DNA from: Halomonas urumqiensis
GTDB taxonomy: Bacteria; Pseudomonadota; Gammaproteobacteria; Pseudomonadales; Halomonadaceae
DNA length: 64,000 bases
Assembly: GCF_003028575.1 (NCBI RefSeq)
Contig: NZ_PYUD01000007.1
Location: 24,558 to 88,557 of the forward strand
Reading direction: 5' to 3'
This document shows, piece after piece, positions 46,483 through 57,276 of the stretch (the stretch's first letter is position 1; each line of letters begins with the position of its first letter). Both the position numbers and the translations under genes were made by a program. The notes below the pieces were generated by a model. The model did not search any database and was not told the DNA's origin. It worked only from the letters and a program-made list of their open reading frames with translations.

Positions 46483-47075
46483 CAGGCAGTCTCCTCATCT
46501 TCACCGACGATGATGATGTCATCGGTCTCGAAGCGATAGGGCGGAACCTCCAGGTTGGTCGGTGCCGGCACATTGCGGAACACGCGACCCGCCAGGTCGA
46601 AGAAGGAGCCGTGGCAGGGGCAGAAGAAGCCACCGGGCCAGTTGTCCACTTCCACCGCGTCTGGCTCAGGGCGAAAAAGCGGCGAGCATCCCAGGTGGGT
46701 GCAGATACCGATCAATACGCCAATTTCCGGGCGAATGGAGCGCAGCGGACCCGACACGTAACCAGGCTGCTGCGGTTCTTCGGAATCTGGATCGGCGAGA
46801 CGTGAAGCATCAAAGTCTTCGATACGCTCGATCATCTCTGGTGAACGATTGATGATCCACACCGGACGACCGCGCCATTCCACCGTCATGCGCTGTCCTG
46901 CTTCAAGCTTGGACACATCGGCCTGCACGGGCGCACCCGCCGCTCTCGCCCTGGCACTTGGCTGCCAGGAAGCCACAAAGGGGACCGCTACCCCGACGGC
47001 ACCCACCGCACCCACTACGGTGGTGGCACCCACGAGGAAACGGCGCCGACCCTTGTTTACGCCGTTATCTGCCAT
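46482..47075 (-). CDS. petA: Ubiquinol-cytochrome c reductase Rieske iron-sulfur subunit
   Basis: [2Fe-2S] subunit of the bc1 complex. Cluster ligands lie in CTHLGC (125-130) and CPCHGS (152-157). The N-terminus has a twin-arginine-type signal anchor (RRRFLVGATT), which fits Tat export of a folded Rieske domain, and a membrane helix at about 16-36. 197 residues. It is the first gene of the petABC operon. Confidence 0.97.
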   Translation of the reverse strand: MADNGVNKGRRRFLVGATTVVGAVGAVGVAVPFVASWQPSARARAAGAPVQADVSKLEAGQRMTVEWRGRPVWIINRSPEMIERIEDFDASRLADPDSEEPQQPGYVSGPLRSIRPEIGVLIGICTHLGCSPLFRPEPDAVEVDNWPGGFFCPCHGSFFDLAGRVFRNVPAPTNLEVPPYRFETDDIIIVGEDEETA

Positions 47076-47158
47076 TTCAAGGTTTCTCCCATCAGCTTAC
47101 CCGCTGTTCCATCACGGGCAGGAAAGCATCCCGCGACCACGGATACCAAATGCGGTCT

Positions 47159-47187
47159 ATAGTAAGAAAATGCGCCACACCATACAA
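47159..47187 (-). promoter_or_regulatory. Candidate petABC promoter
   Basis: TTGTAT (47187-47182), a 17-bp spacer and TACTAT (47164-47159) on the minus strand, about 84 bp before the petA start and after the rpsI terminator. Confidence 0.4.
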
Positions 47188-47238
47188 GGACGGCGACCAT
47201 TGACCATGGTGGTAGTTCGCGCACAATATCCTGATCCG

Positions 47239-47274
47239 TAAAACAAAACGCCCGAGTCCATGGACTCGGGCGTT
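47239..47274 (-). terminator. Intrinsic terminator after rpsI
   Basis: A perfect 14-bp self-complementary arm pair (47247-47274) with the apex CCATGG, followed on the minus strand by TTTTGTTTT. It separates the ribosomal-protein operon from petABC. Confidence 0.92.
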
Positions 47275-47307
47275 GTCGCTGGCAGTTCGCTCGACTGACC
47301 TTTTCGA

Positions 47308-47697
47308 TCAGCGCTTGGAGAACTGCGGACGACGGCGGGCCTTGCGCAGGCCGACTTTCTTACGCTCTACCTGACGCGCGTCACGAGTGACGTAGCCGGC
47401 TTCACGCAGGGAGCCACGGAACTCCTCGTTGTACACCATCAGTGCACGCGTGATGCCGTGACGGATAGCGCCCGCCTGGGCTGAACCGCCGCCACCCTTG
47501 ACGGTGACATAGACGTCGAACTGGCCGAGCGTCTCGGTGAGTTCGAGGGGCTGACGAACGACCATACGGCCCGTCACGCGGCCGAAATACTCGTTGAGAT
47601 CACGATTGTTGACAGTGATCTTGCCGGTTCCCGGCTTCAGGAAGACGCGCGCGGTAGAGGTCTTGCGGCGCCCGGTACCGTAATACTGCTGTGTCAT
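47308..47697 (-). CDS. rpsI: 30S ribosomal protein S9
   Basis: 129 residues (E. coli 130) with [16 protein letters not shown] at the N-terminus, [18 protein letters not shown] and the C-terminal basic tail [15 protein letters not shown] whose last residues contact P-site tRNA. It follows rplM by 13 bp, the conserved operon. Confidence 0.99.
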   Translation of the reverse strand: MTQQYYGTGRRKTSTARVFLKPGTGKITVNNRDLNEYFGRVTGRMVVRQPLELTETLGQFDVYVTVKGGGGSAQAGAIRHGITRALMVYNEEFRGSLREAGYVTRDARQVERKKVGLRKARRRPQFSKR

Positions 47698-47710
47698 GGC
47701 GAAGACTCCC

Positions 47711-48139
47711 TCAGATGTTCAATTCTTGCGGCTGCTGGGCTGCATGCGGATGCTCGGTGCCGGCGTAGACCTTGAGTTTGGAATACATGGCACGACCCAG
47801 GGGACCCTTCGGCAACATGCCTTTAACGGCGGACTCGATGATGCGCTCCGGCGCGTGTTCGACGAGCTTGTCGAAGGTCATGGAGCGCAGGCCACCCGGA
47901 TAACCGGTGTGACGATAATAGGTCTTGGCGGTGGCCTTGTTGCCGGTGACCTTCACCTTTTCGGCATTGATCACGACGATGTAGTCGCCGGTATCGACAT
48001 GCGGAGTGAATTCCGGCTTGTGCTTGCCACGCAGGCGACGAGCGATTTCGGTGGCCAGACGGCCGAGCGTCTTGTCCGCGGCGTCGACGACGTACCAGTC
48101 GCGCTGGACGGTCTGCGGTTTGGCAGTGAACGTCTTCAT
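47711..48139 (-). CDS. rplM: 50S ribosomal protein L13
   Basis: 142 residues, the E. coli length, with [39 protein letters not shown] and [20 protein letters not shown]. In E. coli L13 represses its own operon through the leader; the leader here is about 110 nt and contains a short GCCGGC-AC-GCCGGC palindrome near 48177-48190. Function of that element is untested. Confidence 0.99.
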   Translation of the reverse strand: MKTFTAKPQTVQRDWYVVDAADKTLGRLATEIARRLRGKHKPEFTPHVDTGDYIVVINAEKVKVTGNKATAKTYYRHTGYPGGLRSMTFDKLVEHAPERIIESAVKGMLPKGPLGRAMYSKLKVYAGTEHPHAAQQPQELNI

Positions 48140-48256
48140 GGATGTATCACCAGATCAGTGTATTGGGTTCTGCCGCCGGCGTGCCGGCATTGAACCATCC
48201 CTATTCTTCTTGGTTGTCCCGCCCAGGAGGACGACACAACGGTCGAGCGAGCGCGC

Positions 48257-48262
48257 ATTCTA
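48257..48262 (-). promoter_or_regulatory. Candidate -10 of the rplM-rpsI promoter
   Basis: TAGAAT preceded directly by TG on the minus strand, about 118 bp before the rplM start; the -35 (TTTCCT at 17-bp spacing) is weak. It lies in the 223-bp gap between rplM and the zapE end, where I see no other gene. Confidence 0.35.
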
Positions 48263-48362
48263 CACTAGTCGCGACCCGTAGGAAAAGGGCTGCGGACGAT
48301 CGCCGCACTGGTGGGGCATAAGGCCTGTCGCCATCGATCCGCGGGAGTGAGGCGCGGGACGA

Positions 48363-49553
48363 CTAGGGCTTATGAGGCAATGCCAGGTACTCGCGCGACT
48401 GCATCTCCTGCAACCGCGACAAGGTGCGTTTGAATTCAAACTCCAGGCGGCCATCGGCGTAGAGCTGCTCGGCGGGCACCTCAGCGGACATCAACAGCTT
48501 GACACCCCGGTCGTAGAACTCATCGACCATGTTGATGAAGCGCCGCGCCTGATCATCCGTGGCGCCACTCATCCGCGTGACATTGGACACCAGCACGCTG
48601 TGGAACTCGCGGGCAAGCTCGATATAGTCGTTCTGGCTGCGCGGTCCGTCGCAGAGCTCGAGAAACTCGAACCACACCACGTCATCGTGCAAACGCCGGG
48701 CATGCAGCACCCGGCGATTGATCTCGATGGACTCATCTGGCTCCCCAGCCTGACCGGCGATTTCGCGAAAGCTACGCTCGAGCTCCCGCTCCGCCTCGTC
48801 ATCGAGTGGAGAATGAAATATCTCGGCTCGCTCCAGGGCACGCAAACGGTAATCGATCCCGGAGTCGACATTGACCAACCGGCAATGACGCTTGAGGAGG
48901 TCAATGGCGGGCAGGAATCGCGCCCGCTGCAGGCCATCCTTGTAGAGCTCATCAGGCACGATATTGGAGGTCGCCACCAGTACCACGCCATGCTCGAACA
49001 AGGCCTCGAGCAGGTTGGCGAGAATCATCGCATCGGTAATGTCCTTGACGAAGAACTCGTCGAAACAGATCACCCGGACCTCGCCGGCAAACTTGGCCGC
49101 CACCAGGCGCAGGGGGTTGCGCTCGCCCTTGTAGTGCTCCAGCTCGTTATGCACGCGCTGCATGAAGCGGTGAAAATGGGTCCGCATTTTCTCGGGAAAC
49201 GGCAGCGACTCGTAGAAGCAGTCCATCAGGTACGTCTTGCCACGCCCAACTCCGCCCCAGAAATAGACGCCTTCGATATCGGGAACCGCTGGTTTTTCCC
49301 GTCGCTCCTCGCCTTTGTCGCGCTTGCCAAACAACCCCGCCATGCGTGATGCAAGCCCCTGCTCCGGCGGCAAAGAACGCGGACGCCTCTGCGGCGTGGA
49401 CAGAAGATCGTCGTACAGACGCTGGAGATGCTCGACCGCCCGCTCCTGCGCTGCGTCGTACTGGAAGTCATCACGCTCGAGGTCGGCACGATAGCGCGCC
49501 ATGGGGCTCAAGCAGGCATCACGGGAGTCTGACATGGGCGAAGGTGTCTGCAT
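48363..49553 (-). CDS. zapE: Cell division ATPase ZapE (AFG1-like)
   Basis: P-loop ATPase associated with the Z-ring late in division. MARYRADLERDDFQYDAAQERAVEHLQRLYDDL, Walker A GGVGRGKTYLMD, CFDEFFVKDITDAMIL (Walker B) and SNIVPDELYKDGLQRARFLPAI match the AFG1/ZapE family. 396 residues against 375 in E. coli, the excess being N-terminal; ATG codons at 49535 and 49502 are alternatives, and none has a strong SD. It lies upstream of rplM in pseudomonads too. Confidence 0.94.
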   Translation of the reverse strand: MQTPSPMSDSRDACLSPMARYRADLERDDFQYDAAQERAVEHLQRLYDDLLSTPQRRPRSLPPEQGLASRMAGLFGKRDKGEERREKPAVPDIEGVYFWGGVGRGKTYLMDCFYESLPFPEKMRTHFHRFMQRVHNELEHYKGERNPLRLVAAKFAGEVRVICFDEFFVKDITDAMILANLLEALFEHGVVLVATSNIVPDELYKDGLQRARFLPAIDLLKRHCRLVNVDSGIDYRLRALERAEIFHSPLDDEAERELERSFREIAGQAGEPDESIEINRRVLHARRLHDDVVWFEFLELCDGPRSQNDYIELAREFHSVLVSNVTRMSGATDDQARRFINMVDEFYDRGVKLLMSAEVPAEQLYADGRLEFEFKRTLSRLQEMQSREYLALPHKP

Positions 49554-49755
49554 GGCAACGAGGACTGCCTGTCATGGATTGGATAATAGATAATGAAATG
49601 CGCATTATACGCATCCGAGCTGGCAAGCGCATCGCCGCCACGCGTTGACCCGTCAAGCTACCTGGACCCTATAATGGTGCGCCAGGGCCTTACGCCCTAT
49701 CGATACCGGCCTTGCCTCGCGCACCGGTTCGTCCCAATGCCGCAGGGGGAAAGAC

Positions 49756-50220
49756 GTGGACGAGAGCAATATCAACTGGATTTTCGCTGTGGCCAGCCTG
49801 TGCGCTGGTATCGGTATCGGAGCACTGGGCTATCACCTGCTCAACGCCACGGCCGCGCATCAGCAGAAACTGCGCCAACGCCTCGCGGAGCGCGACCGCG
49901 AACTCGTCGCCCTCAAGGAGGGCATCGGTGATCACTTCGACGACGTCACGGAGCTCGTCGAGAGCCTCAAGCGCGACAGCGATACACTCTCGCAAAGGCT
50001 CGCTGAACATGCCACGACCCTCAAGCGCTCCACGACTGCGCAGAAGACGCTGGAGTTCATGCCTGCACATGAACCGCCACCTGCGGAAGATGTCGCTCAA
50101 GCCGACGCTGAGATGCCGACCCCGCGCGACTACGCAGACGGAAGCGGTGGCACATTGTCCGAGAGTTTCGGACTGAAGCGCGATGCCGACAAGGGCGAAA
50201 CATCGCCACCCCGTTATTGA
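49756..50220 (+). CDS. zapG: ZapG/YhcB-family (DUF1043) envelope protein
   Basis: 154 residues with an N-terminal membrane helix (about 8-30, WIFAVASLCAGIGIGALGYHLL), then a coiled coil (QQKLRQRLAERDRELVALKEGI) and a disordered, acidic C-terminal part. YhcB links division and envelope growth in E. coli (132 residues). GTG start at 49756 follows a GGGGGA about 7 nt upstream. Divergent from zapE. Confidence 0.9.
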   Translation: MDESNINWIFAVASLCAGIGIGALGYHLLNATAAHQQKLRQRLAERDRELVALKEGIGDHFDDVTELVESLKRDSDTLSQRLAEHATTLKRSTTAQKTLEFMPAHEPPPAEDVAQADAEMPTPRDYADGSGGTLSESFGLKRDADKGETSPPRY

Positions 50221-50235
50221 TCGGCTGCCCGGCGA

Positions 50236-50994
50236 TCAGGCCGGGTTGTCGATATCCACAAAGCGATGTTCGATAGAGAACCGCTTTGCAAGCCACTCGC
50301 CCAGCGCCTGAACGCCATAGCGCTCAGTGGCATGGTGGCCAGCCGCCAGATAATGAATCCCCTGCTCACGGGCCAGATGCGTGGTGCGCTCGGATATTTC
50401 TCCGGAAATGAACGCATCGGCTCCCGCCTCCCTGGCGGCGGAAATCATGTCCTGAGCACCGCCGGTGCACCAGGCGACCCTGCGGATCTCGCCGCCATGC
50501 GGCGACTCGATCAGTAACGGCTGGCGCGCCAGGCACTCCCCGACATGGGTAGCCAACGCCGCGGCATCAAGCGGATTGGCAGGCGAGCCCAGCCACAGCA
50601 GCCCTTCTCCCAGCTCGCCATCAGCGCAGCCGTCCACGCGAAAACCCAGGCGCCTTGCCAGTTCCGCGTTGTTACCAAGCGTCGGGTGGGCATCCAGTGG
50701 CAGATGATAGGCCAGCAGGTTGATGTCGTGGCGCAGCAGACTCTCGATCCGCTGGCGCTTCATCCCCGTGATGGCCACCGGCTCGTTCTTCCAGAAGTAG
50801 CCATGGTGCACAAGCAGGACATCCGCCCTCCATGCCACCGCTTCATCGATCAGCGCCTGGCAGGCGGTCACGCCTGTCATCACGCGCACCACCCTGTCCC
50901 GGCCCTCGACCTGCAGGCCATTGAGCGTGTAATCCTTGAAGCGTTGTACGGCGAGTTCCCGGTCGCAGGCCGCCACCAGTTCATCACGATTCAT
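50236..50994 (-). CDS. NIF3-like dinuclear metal protein (YbgI family)
   Basis: 252 residues (E. coli YbgI 247). The metal-binding blocks VLLVHHGYFWK near residue 60 and AAGHHATERYGVQALGEWL near the end are typical, as is NGLQVEG at the N-terminus. Members form toroidal hexamers; activity is reported as GTP cyclohydrolase I-like or simply unknown, so I do not assign one. ATG 50994; the reading frame continues upstream but overlaps the algW start region. Confidence 0.92.
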   Translation of the reverse strand: MNRDELVAACDRELAVQRFKDYTLNGLQVEGRDRVVRVMTGVTACQALIDEAVAWRADVLLVHHGYFWKNEPVAITGMKRQRIESLLRHDINLLAYHLPLDAHPTLGNNAELARRLGFRVDGCADGELGEGLLWLGSPANPLDAAALATHVGECLARQPLLIESPHGGEIRRVAWCTGGAQDMISAAREAGADAFISGEISERTTHLAREQGIHYLAAGHHATERYGVQALGEWLAKRFSIEHRFVDIDNPA

Positions 50995-51097
50995 CGTCTC
51001 GTCTCCGGACGTCGTCTGGGTGTCAATGTTACAATCCAACCATTGTAACCAGCGGGCGACTGCCTGCGCGACCGCCCACGACAAGGATTCTTGCCGC

Positions 51098-52384
51098 ATG
51101 CAACGCTCCCTGCCGCGCTCTGTGCTGCCCTATCTGTTACCTATCGCCATCGGCGTGCTGCTGGCGGTTGTGCTACTCAATACCTTTCCTCAACTGACCG
51201 GACGACAGCAGGCAGACCCCCAGCCGACCACCCCGGCGCCTGACCAACCCACCGAACAGCCCCCTCAAGTCCAGCCCCCCACCGCGGTATCGCCCGATGT
51301 GCAGGCACCGCACGAACCAGGCTCGCGACCTTCCCCGGAGATTCGCGAGGCGGCACCACTGAGTCGCGATCAGGGGCCGGTCAGCTATGCCACGGCTGTC
51401 GAGCGAGCCGCCCCCGCAGTGGTCAATATCTACTCGTCGCGTGTGGTGGAACGCGAGCAACACCCCCTGATGTCCGACCCCTTCTTCCGCCAGTTCTATG
51501 GCGACGACATGCCGGCTCGCCAGCGCATGCTATCGAGCCTCGGCTCTGGGGTGATCATCAGCGAAGATGGTTACGTCTTGACCAACCACCATGTCATCGG
51601 TGGCGCCGACCAGATCCAGGTCGCCCTGCGCGATGGCCGTGAGACACTGGCCGAAGTGATCGGTACGGACCCGGAAAGCGATCTTGCGGTACTGCGCATC
51701 GACCTCGACGACTTGCCGGTGATCGAGCTCGCCGACTCGACCGAGGTGGCGGTGGGCGATGTATCACTGGCCATCGGCAACCCCTTCGGTGTCGGGCAGA
51801 CCGTCACCATGGGCATCATCAGCGCCACCGGCCGAAGCCACCTGGGGCTGAATGCCTACGAGGACTTCATCCAGACCGATGCCGCGATCAATCCCGGAAA
51901 TTCCGGTGGCGCCCTGGTCAACCCGGAAGGTGCCATGATCGGCATCAACACGGCGATCTTCTCGCGCTCCGGTGGCTCGCAGGGCATCGGCTTTGCCATC
52001 CCCGCCAACCTTGCCCGCAACATCCTGGAGGAACTGGTGACCCAGGGGCGGGTCATTCGTGGCTGGCTGGGTGTCGAGGCTCAGGAGATGAACCAGGAAC
52101 TGGCCGCCTCCTTCGGCCTCAACACCCCACGCGGTGTGGTGATCGCCGGCGTGGTCGCCGATGGCCCCGCCCACGAGGCCGGCCTGCGACCAGGCGATGT
52201 GCTGCTGAGGATCGATGGCCAGCCCATCATCGATGCCCGACAGACCATGAGCGACATTGCCGATATCCCGCCCGGTGATACGCTGCCGCTGACCGTGGTG
52301 CGCGGCGGAGAAACACTGGAGTTGAGCATCGAGGTAGGCGAACGCCCGCCCCCCCGGCTTCAGGAACCGACACAAAGCCAGTGA
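51098..52384 (+). CDS. algW: Periplasmic site-1 protease AlgW/DegS type
   Basis: Membrane-anchored trypsin-like protease with one PDZ domain; by family, it starts the cleavage of MucA/RseA that releases sigma-E/AlgU under envelope stress. N-terminal membrane anchor (about 8-28), a Pro/Gln-rich linker (about 38-90), catalytic His in TNHHVIGG, Asp in ESDLAVLRIDL, Ser in NPGNSGGAL, and one PDZ (about 320-420). 428 residues, longer than DegS (355) because of the linker. ATG 51098 with AAGGA upstream. Next to hisD-hisG-murA as in Pseudomonas. Confidence 0.92.
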   Translation: MQRSLPRSVLPYLLPIAIGVLLAVVLLNTFPQLTGRQQADPQPTTPAPDQPTEQPPQVQPPTAVSPDVQAPHEPGSRPSPEIREAAPLSRDQGPVSYATAVERAAPAVVNIYSSRVVEREQHPLMSDPFFRQFYGDDMPARQRMLSSLGSGVIISEDGYVLTNHHVIGGADQIQVALRDGRETLAEVIGTDPESDLAVLRIDLDDLPVIELADSTEVAVGDVSLAIGNPFGVGQTVTMGIISATGRSHLGLNAYEDFIQTDAAINPGNSGGALVNPEGAMIGINTAIFSRSGGSQGIGFAIPANLARNILEELVTQGRVIRGWLGVEAQEMNQELAASFGLNTPRGVVIAGVVADGPAHEAGLRPGDVLLRIDGQPIIDARQTMSDIADIPPGDTLPLTVVRGGETLELSIEVGERPPPRLQEPTQSQ

Positions 52385-52434
52385 ACCGGCATTCGCACCA
52401 TTATCGACAACCCCCGTCATCGACTGGCCCATCA

Positions 52435-52466
52435 CCGAAAGGCCCCGCCGTGGCGGGGCCTTTCGG
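52435..52466. terminator. Bidirectional terminator between algW and hisD
   Basis: A 15-bp perfect stem (CCGAAAGGCCCCGCC with GGCGGGGCCTTTCGG) around a 2-base core, between convergent genes. The nominal 2-nt loop means the apical pairs open in practice. Confidence 0.88.
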
Positions 52467-52496
52467 GTCGCGCCTTGGGTATCGGCAGCCAGGCGG

Positions 52497-53813
52497 CTAC
52501 TTGATGCGATACTCGGCGGATCGGGCGTGGGCGGTCAGAGATTCCCCCCGAGCCAGGGTAGAGGCGATCTTGCCAAGCGCCGAGGCGCCTTCAGCGGAGC
52601 AGTGGATGATCGATGAGCGCTTCTGGAAGTCGTAGACCCCAAGCGGCGATGAGAACCGCGCGGTGCCGGAGGTAGGCAGCACATGGTTCGGCCCGGCGCA
52701 ATAATCACCCAGCGCCTCGGCGGTGTAACGCCCCATGAAAATCGCGCCAGCGTGGCGGATGTCAGGCAGCCACTCCTCGGGATCGGCCACCGATAGCTCG
52801 AGATGCTCCGGGGCGATGCGGTTGATCAGCGCAACGGCCTGCTGTCGATCCTCACAGTGAATCAGCGCGCCACGCCTTGCCAGCGACTCGCGCACGATCG
52901 CCTCGCGTTCCAGAGTCGGCAGCAACCGTTCGATGGCCGCCTCGACCGCCGCCAGGTGCTCGGCGTCCCAACTGACCAGGATGGCCTGGGCGTCTTCATC
53001 GTGCTCCGCCTGGGAGAACAGATCCATGGCAAGCCACTCGGGGTCGGTGCCACCATCGGAGATCACCAGAATCTCGGAGGGACCCGCGATCATGTCGATG
53101 CCCACCTGGCCGAATACCGCGCGCTTGGCAGTCGCCACATAGATGTTGCCGGGCCCGACGATCTTGTCGACCCGCGGCACTGTCTCGGTGCCATAGGCAA
53201 GGGCCGCCACCGCCTGGGCGCCACCGAGAGTGAAGACGCGATCAACACCAGCGAGATGTGCGGCCGCCAGCACCAGTTCGTTGAGCACACCATCCGGGGT
53301 CGGCACTACCATGATGATCTCTCGCACACCCGCCACATGAGCGGGAATGGCGTTCATCAGCACCGAAGAGGGATACGCCGCCTTGCCACCCGGCACATAG
53401 ATGCCGGCACGATCCAGCGGGCTGACCTTCTGGCCAAGCACCGTGCCATCGGATTCGGTGTACTGCCATGATTCGGGCTTCTGGCGCTCGTGATAGAGAC
53501 GAATGCGCTCGGCGGCACTCGCCAGCGCGTCACGCTGCTCGGCACCCAGGCCATCATGGGCCTGGCGAAGGCGCTCGGGGCTGAGCTCGAGCTCGGCCAT
53601 GCTGGATACCGCCAAACGATCGAAGCGATTGCTGGTCTCGATCAGCGCGGCATCGCCACGCGTCCTGACCGCGTCGAGAATCTCCTCGACCCGATGCTGG
53701 ACATCCACATCGGAAACGCCTTCCCAGGCGAGCAACGCGTCAAGGCGAACGTCAAAATCTGACGCATTGGTCGCCATGCGGGAAATGACGGGGCAAGCGG
53801 TGGTATCGGTCAT
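52497..53813 (-). CDS. hisD: Histidinol dehydrogenase
   Basis: Last two steps of histidine synthesis, histidinol to histidine with two NAD+. Zinc and catalytic blocks are present: [28 protein letters not shown] and [20 protein letters not shown]. 438 residues from ATG 53813 (E. coli 434); an ATG at 53825 is four codons upstream. hisG lies upstream on the same strand. hisC, which follows in Pseudomonas, is not here. Confidence 0.96.
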   Translation of the reverse strand: MTDTTACPVISRMATNASDFDVRLDALLAWEGVSDVDVQHRVEEILDAVRTRGDAALIETSNRFDRLAVSSMAELELSPERLRQAHDGLGAEQRDALASAAERIRLYHERQKPESWQYTESDGTVLGQKVSPLDRAGIYVPGGKAAYPSSVLMNAIPAHVAGVREIIMVVPTPDGVLNELVLAAAHLAGVDRVFTLGGAQAVAALAYGTETVPRVDKIVGPGNIYVATAKRAVFGQVGIDMIAGPSEILVISDGGTDPEWLAMDLFSQAEHDEDAQAILVSWDAEHLAAVEAAIERLLPTLEREAIVRESLARRGALIHCEDRQQAVALINRIAPEHLELSVADPEEWLPDIRHAGAIFMGRYTAEALGDYCAGPNHVLPTSGTARFSSPLGVYDFQKRSSIIHCSAEGASALGKIASTLARGESLTAHARSAEYRIK

Positions 53814-53880
53814 GGGGTCATCCATAGCAATCGAATCTGTCAGGAATACCGAGTCAAGCGCCACGACGCGCGCCAAGCGC

Positions 53881-54534
53881 TCACGCCGAGGCCGACTCAC
53901 GGCGCACTGCCACCGCCTGACCAAGGCGCTCGAGCAATGGCTTGATGCGCGCATGTTTCATGGTCATCGCCGCCTTGTTGACCACTAGCCGGGTGCTGAT
54001 CGGTGCAATCAGCTCGCGCGGCTCCATACCGTTGGCACGCAAGGTATTGCCGGTATCGACGATATCGACGATCTCGTCGGCGAGGTTCATCAACGGCGCC
54101 AGTTCCATGGCGCCGTAGAGCTTGATCACCTCGGCCTGGATCCCTTGCTCTGCATACCAGCGACGCGCCACCTTGACGAACTTGGTGGCGACTCGGCGAC
54201 GGGCCAGGGCTGGCTTGGCACCGGTGATGCCAGCGGTCATCAACTTGCAGCGCGCAATCTCGAGATCGAGCGGCTCATAAAGACCGTCGGCGCCATGCTC
54301 GAGCAATACGTCCTTGCCGGCCACCCCAAGATCGGCGGCTCCGAGCTGCACATAGGTCGGCACGTCGGTGGCACGAATCACCACCAGCTTGACGTCCGGC
54401 AAGTTGGTATCGAACAGCAGCTTGCGACTCTTGCCAAGATCCTCCGCCGGCGTGATACCCGCATCGGCCAGAAGCGGCAGGGTCTCGTCCAGGATACGCC
54501 CCTTGGAGAGGGCCAGAATCAATTGTTTGCTCAT
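53881..54534 (-). CDS. hisG: ATP phosphoribosyltransferase, short form
   Basis: First step of histidine synthesis. 217 residues, the short HisG form that lacks the C-terminal regulatory domain of the 299-residue E. coli enzyme; family members of this size need His[52 protein letters not shown] and [14 protein letters not shown] are the conserved blocks. No hisZ is in the window. ATG 54534; it lies 23 bp after murA. Confidence 0.95.
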   Translation of the reverse strand: MSKQLILALSKGRILDETLPLLADAGITPAEDLGKSRKLLFDTNLPDVKLVVIRATDVPTYVQLGAADLGVAGKDVLLEHGADGLYEPLDLEIARCKLMTAGITGAKPALARRRVATKFVKVARRWYAEQGIQAEVIKLYGAMELAPLMNLADEIVDIVDTGNTLRANGMEPRELIAPISTRLVVNKAAMTMKHARIKPLLERLGQAVAVRRESASA

Positions 54535-54557
54535 GTCGTTGCCTGTGATGGGAAGGG

Positions 54558-55832
<1,275 letters not shown>

Positions 55833-56102
55833 TCAGGCACCCTGCCCTTGTGAAGCGTTCGGAGAATCCGCGGCTTGCCACTGCGCCGGGGTAAAGGTCT
55901 TGATGCTCACCGCGTGCAGCGCACCGCTGGCGATCTCGTCGGATAAAGCCGAATAAATCAGTTGCTGCCGCTTGACCGGAGACAGGCCATCGAAGACCTC
56001 ACCCACGGCGACCACCTGGAAATTGCAGCCCTCGCCCTGGATGTGGAACTCGCAGTTATCGATGCGTGCCTCGAGCAGCGACTTGACCTCGCTGGGTTGC
56101 AT
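55833..56102 (-). CDS. ibaG: BolA-family protein IbaG (YrbA)
   Basis: 89 residues (E. coli 84) with MQPSEVKSLLEARI, CNFQVVAVGEVFDGLSPVKRQQLIYSAL and the C-terminal HAVSIKTFTPAQW. BolA proteins form [2Fe-2S] complexes with monothiol glutaredoxins. ATG 56102; the frame extends upstream but the extension is not family-like. A 118-bp gap to mlaB lies upstream. Confidence 0.93.
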   Translation of the reverse strand: MQPSEVKSLLEARIDNCEFHIQGEGCNFQVVAVGEVFDGLSPVKRQQLIYSALSDEIASGALHAVSIKTFTPAQWQAADSPNASQGQGA

Positions 56103-56220
56103 GAACCGCACTCCTGTGAAGCTGAAATGGGAAGGCCACCGGACGCAGTGCGACCGATGGCTCGAATCGGGAATAGCCACATGGTAAAGAAAAGCACCGC
56201 ACTTGGCGATGCCGAAGGCG

Positions 56221-56556
56221 TCAAGCGGCAGCGGATTCCAACGGCAACAGACGGTCGAGCCCGGCGACATCGGTGAGACGGCGCAGCGCGGGAGAGAGCC
56301 TGACACTTGTCAGCTCGAGCTCCTGGGCCCGAACACGGCGTATCCATTCAAGCAATACACTCAGCGCCGCACTGCTGACACAACCCACACCGGTGAAGTC
56401 GAAAACCACCCCATTGCCGGCGGGCTGAGCATTGAGCCACTCGCCCCCTGCCTCGGCGAGCCGGGTCGCGATCTCGAAATCGACTTCACCGGTCACCACG
56501 AGACACGAATCGAGGGCCTTGAGGCGCACACCATGGGCTTCCAGCAGTGGTGTCAC
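56221..56556 (-). CDS. mlaB: STAS-domain protein MlaB
   Basis: Cytoplasmic subunit of the MlaFEDB phospholipid transporter. 111 residues: GEVDFEIATRLAEAGGEWL, FDFTGVGCVSSAALSVLLEWIR and the C-terminal LTDVAGLDRLLPLE show the STAS fold; the conserved Ser/Thr stretch SSAA is present. GTG start overlaps the mlaC stop (GTGA), with GAGGG 9 nt upstream. Confidence 0.9.
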   Translation of the reverse strand: MTPLLEAHGVRLKALDSCLVVTGEVDFEIATRLAEAGGEWLNAQPAGNGVVFDFTGVGCVSSAALSVLLEWIRRVRAQELELTSVRLSPALRRLTDVAGLDRLLPLESAAA

Positions 56557-57221
56557 GCGCTACCGCCCTCTTCCAGTTCGTCCACCGCAAGTTCGGGGGC
56601 CCATCCGTCGATGACCGCATCGTAGTCGCGGTTGTTGTCGCGCATGGCCTGGTCGAACTGGTTGCGGAAGGTCAGCCCCAGGTTGATGCCATTGACGATC
56701 ACGTTGACCACCTTCCAGTCATCACCGGAAAGCCTCAACGAGTAGCTGACCGGATAGACGTCGCCATTGGTGGCCACTACCTCCATGTCGACGCTGGCCT
56801 GATCCTCGTAGCGCTGGGCACTCTGCGCATCGAGAACCCGCAACTCGCGGTAGTCGAAGGTCACGAGTCCTTTGCTGTAGGTATCGATCAGTGTCTTGCG
56901 AAACACATCGACGAACCGCGAGCGCTGCTGGGGAGAGGCATTCTGGAAGTAGCGCCCCATCACACTGGCGCCGATATAGCGAAAATCGGCGATCTCATCG
57001 AGATTCTCATCGACCAGCGCCTCGAGCTCGTCGATGTTCTCGGCAAAATAATCGCGGCGACCCTCGATCTTGCCGGTCAGCTCATCGACGCTGTCACGAA
57101 TCATCTGCTCCGGGCTGCGTTCCGGATTGGCCTGGGCCGTGAGGCTGAACAGCGCCAGGCAAAGGCCGACCACCAACGCACGCAGGATGGCCGCCTTCTG
57201 ATACAAGGGCTTGAAAGTCAT
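56553..57221 (-). CDS. mlaC: Periplasmic phospholipid-binding protein MlaC
   Basis: Soluble shuttle between the MlaA-OmpC complex and MlaFEDB. 222 residues with a signal peptide (about 1-31, LRALVVGLCLALFSLTAQA-N), then PEQMIRDSVDELTGKIEGRR, RYIGASVMGRYFQNASPQQRSRFVDVFRKTL and VNVIVNGINLGLTFRNQFDQAM, the family's ligand-pocket blocks. ATG 57221 has AAGGAG upstream; earlier starts belong to the mlaD end. Confidence 0.96.
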   Translation of the reverse strand: MTFKPLYQKAAILRALVVGLCLALFSLTAQANPERSPEQMIRDSVDELTGKIEGRRDYFAENIDELEALVDENLDEIADFRYIGASVMGRYFQNASPQQRSRFVDVFRKTLIDTYSKGLVTFDYRELRVLDAQSAQRYEDQASVDMEVVATNGDVYPVSYSLRLSGDDWKVVNVIVNGINLGLTFRNQFDQAMRDNNRDYDAVIDGWAPELAVDELEEGGSA

Positions 57222-57276
57222 GTCGGTTATCTCCTTGTCACAAGGACGTTGCGCCGCCGTGAAGCGACGCGGCAAG

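Noticed and set aside
48372-49349. A 325-codon plus-strand open frame opposite zapE
   Set aside because: Antisense to a gene with clear Walker motifs; no motif of its own.
53881-54534. Truncated hisG pseudogene
   Set aside because: The length and motifs match the functional short HisG class rather than a truncation of the long form.
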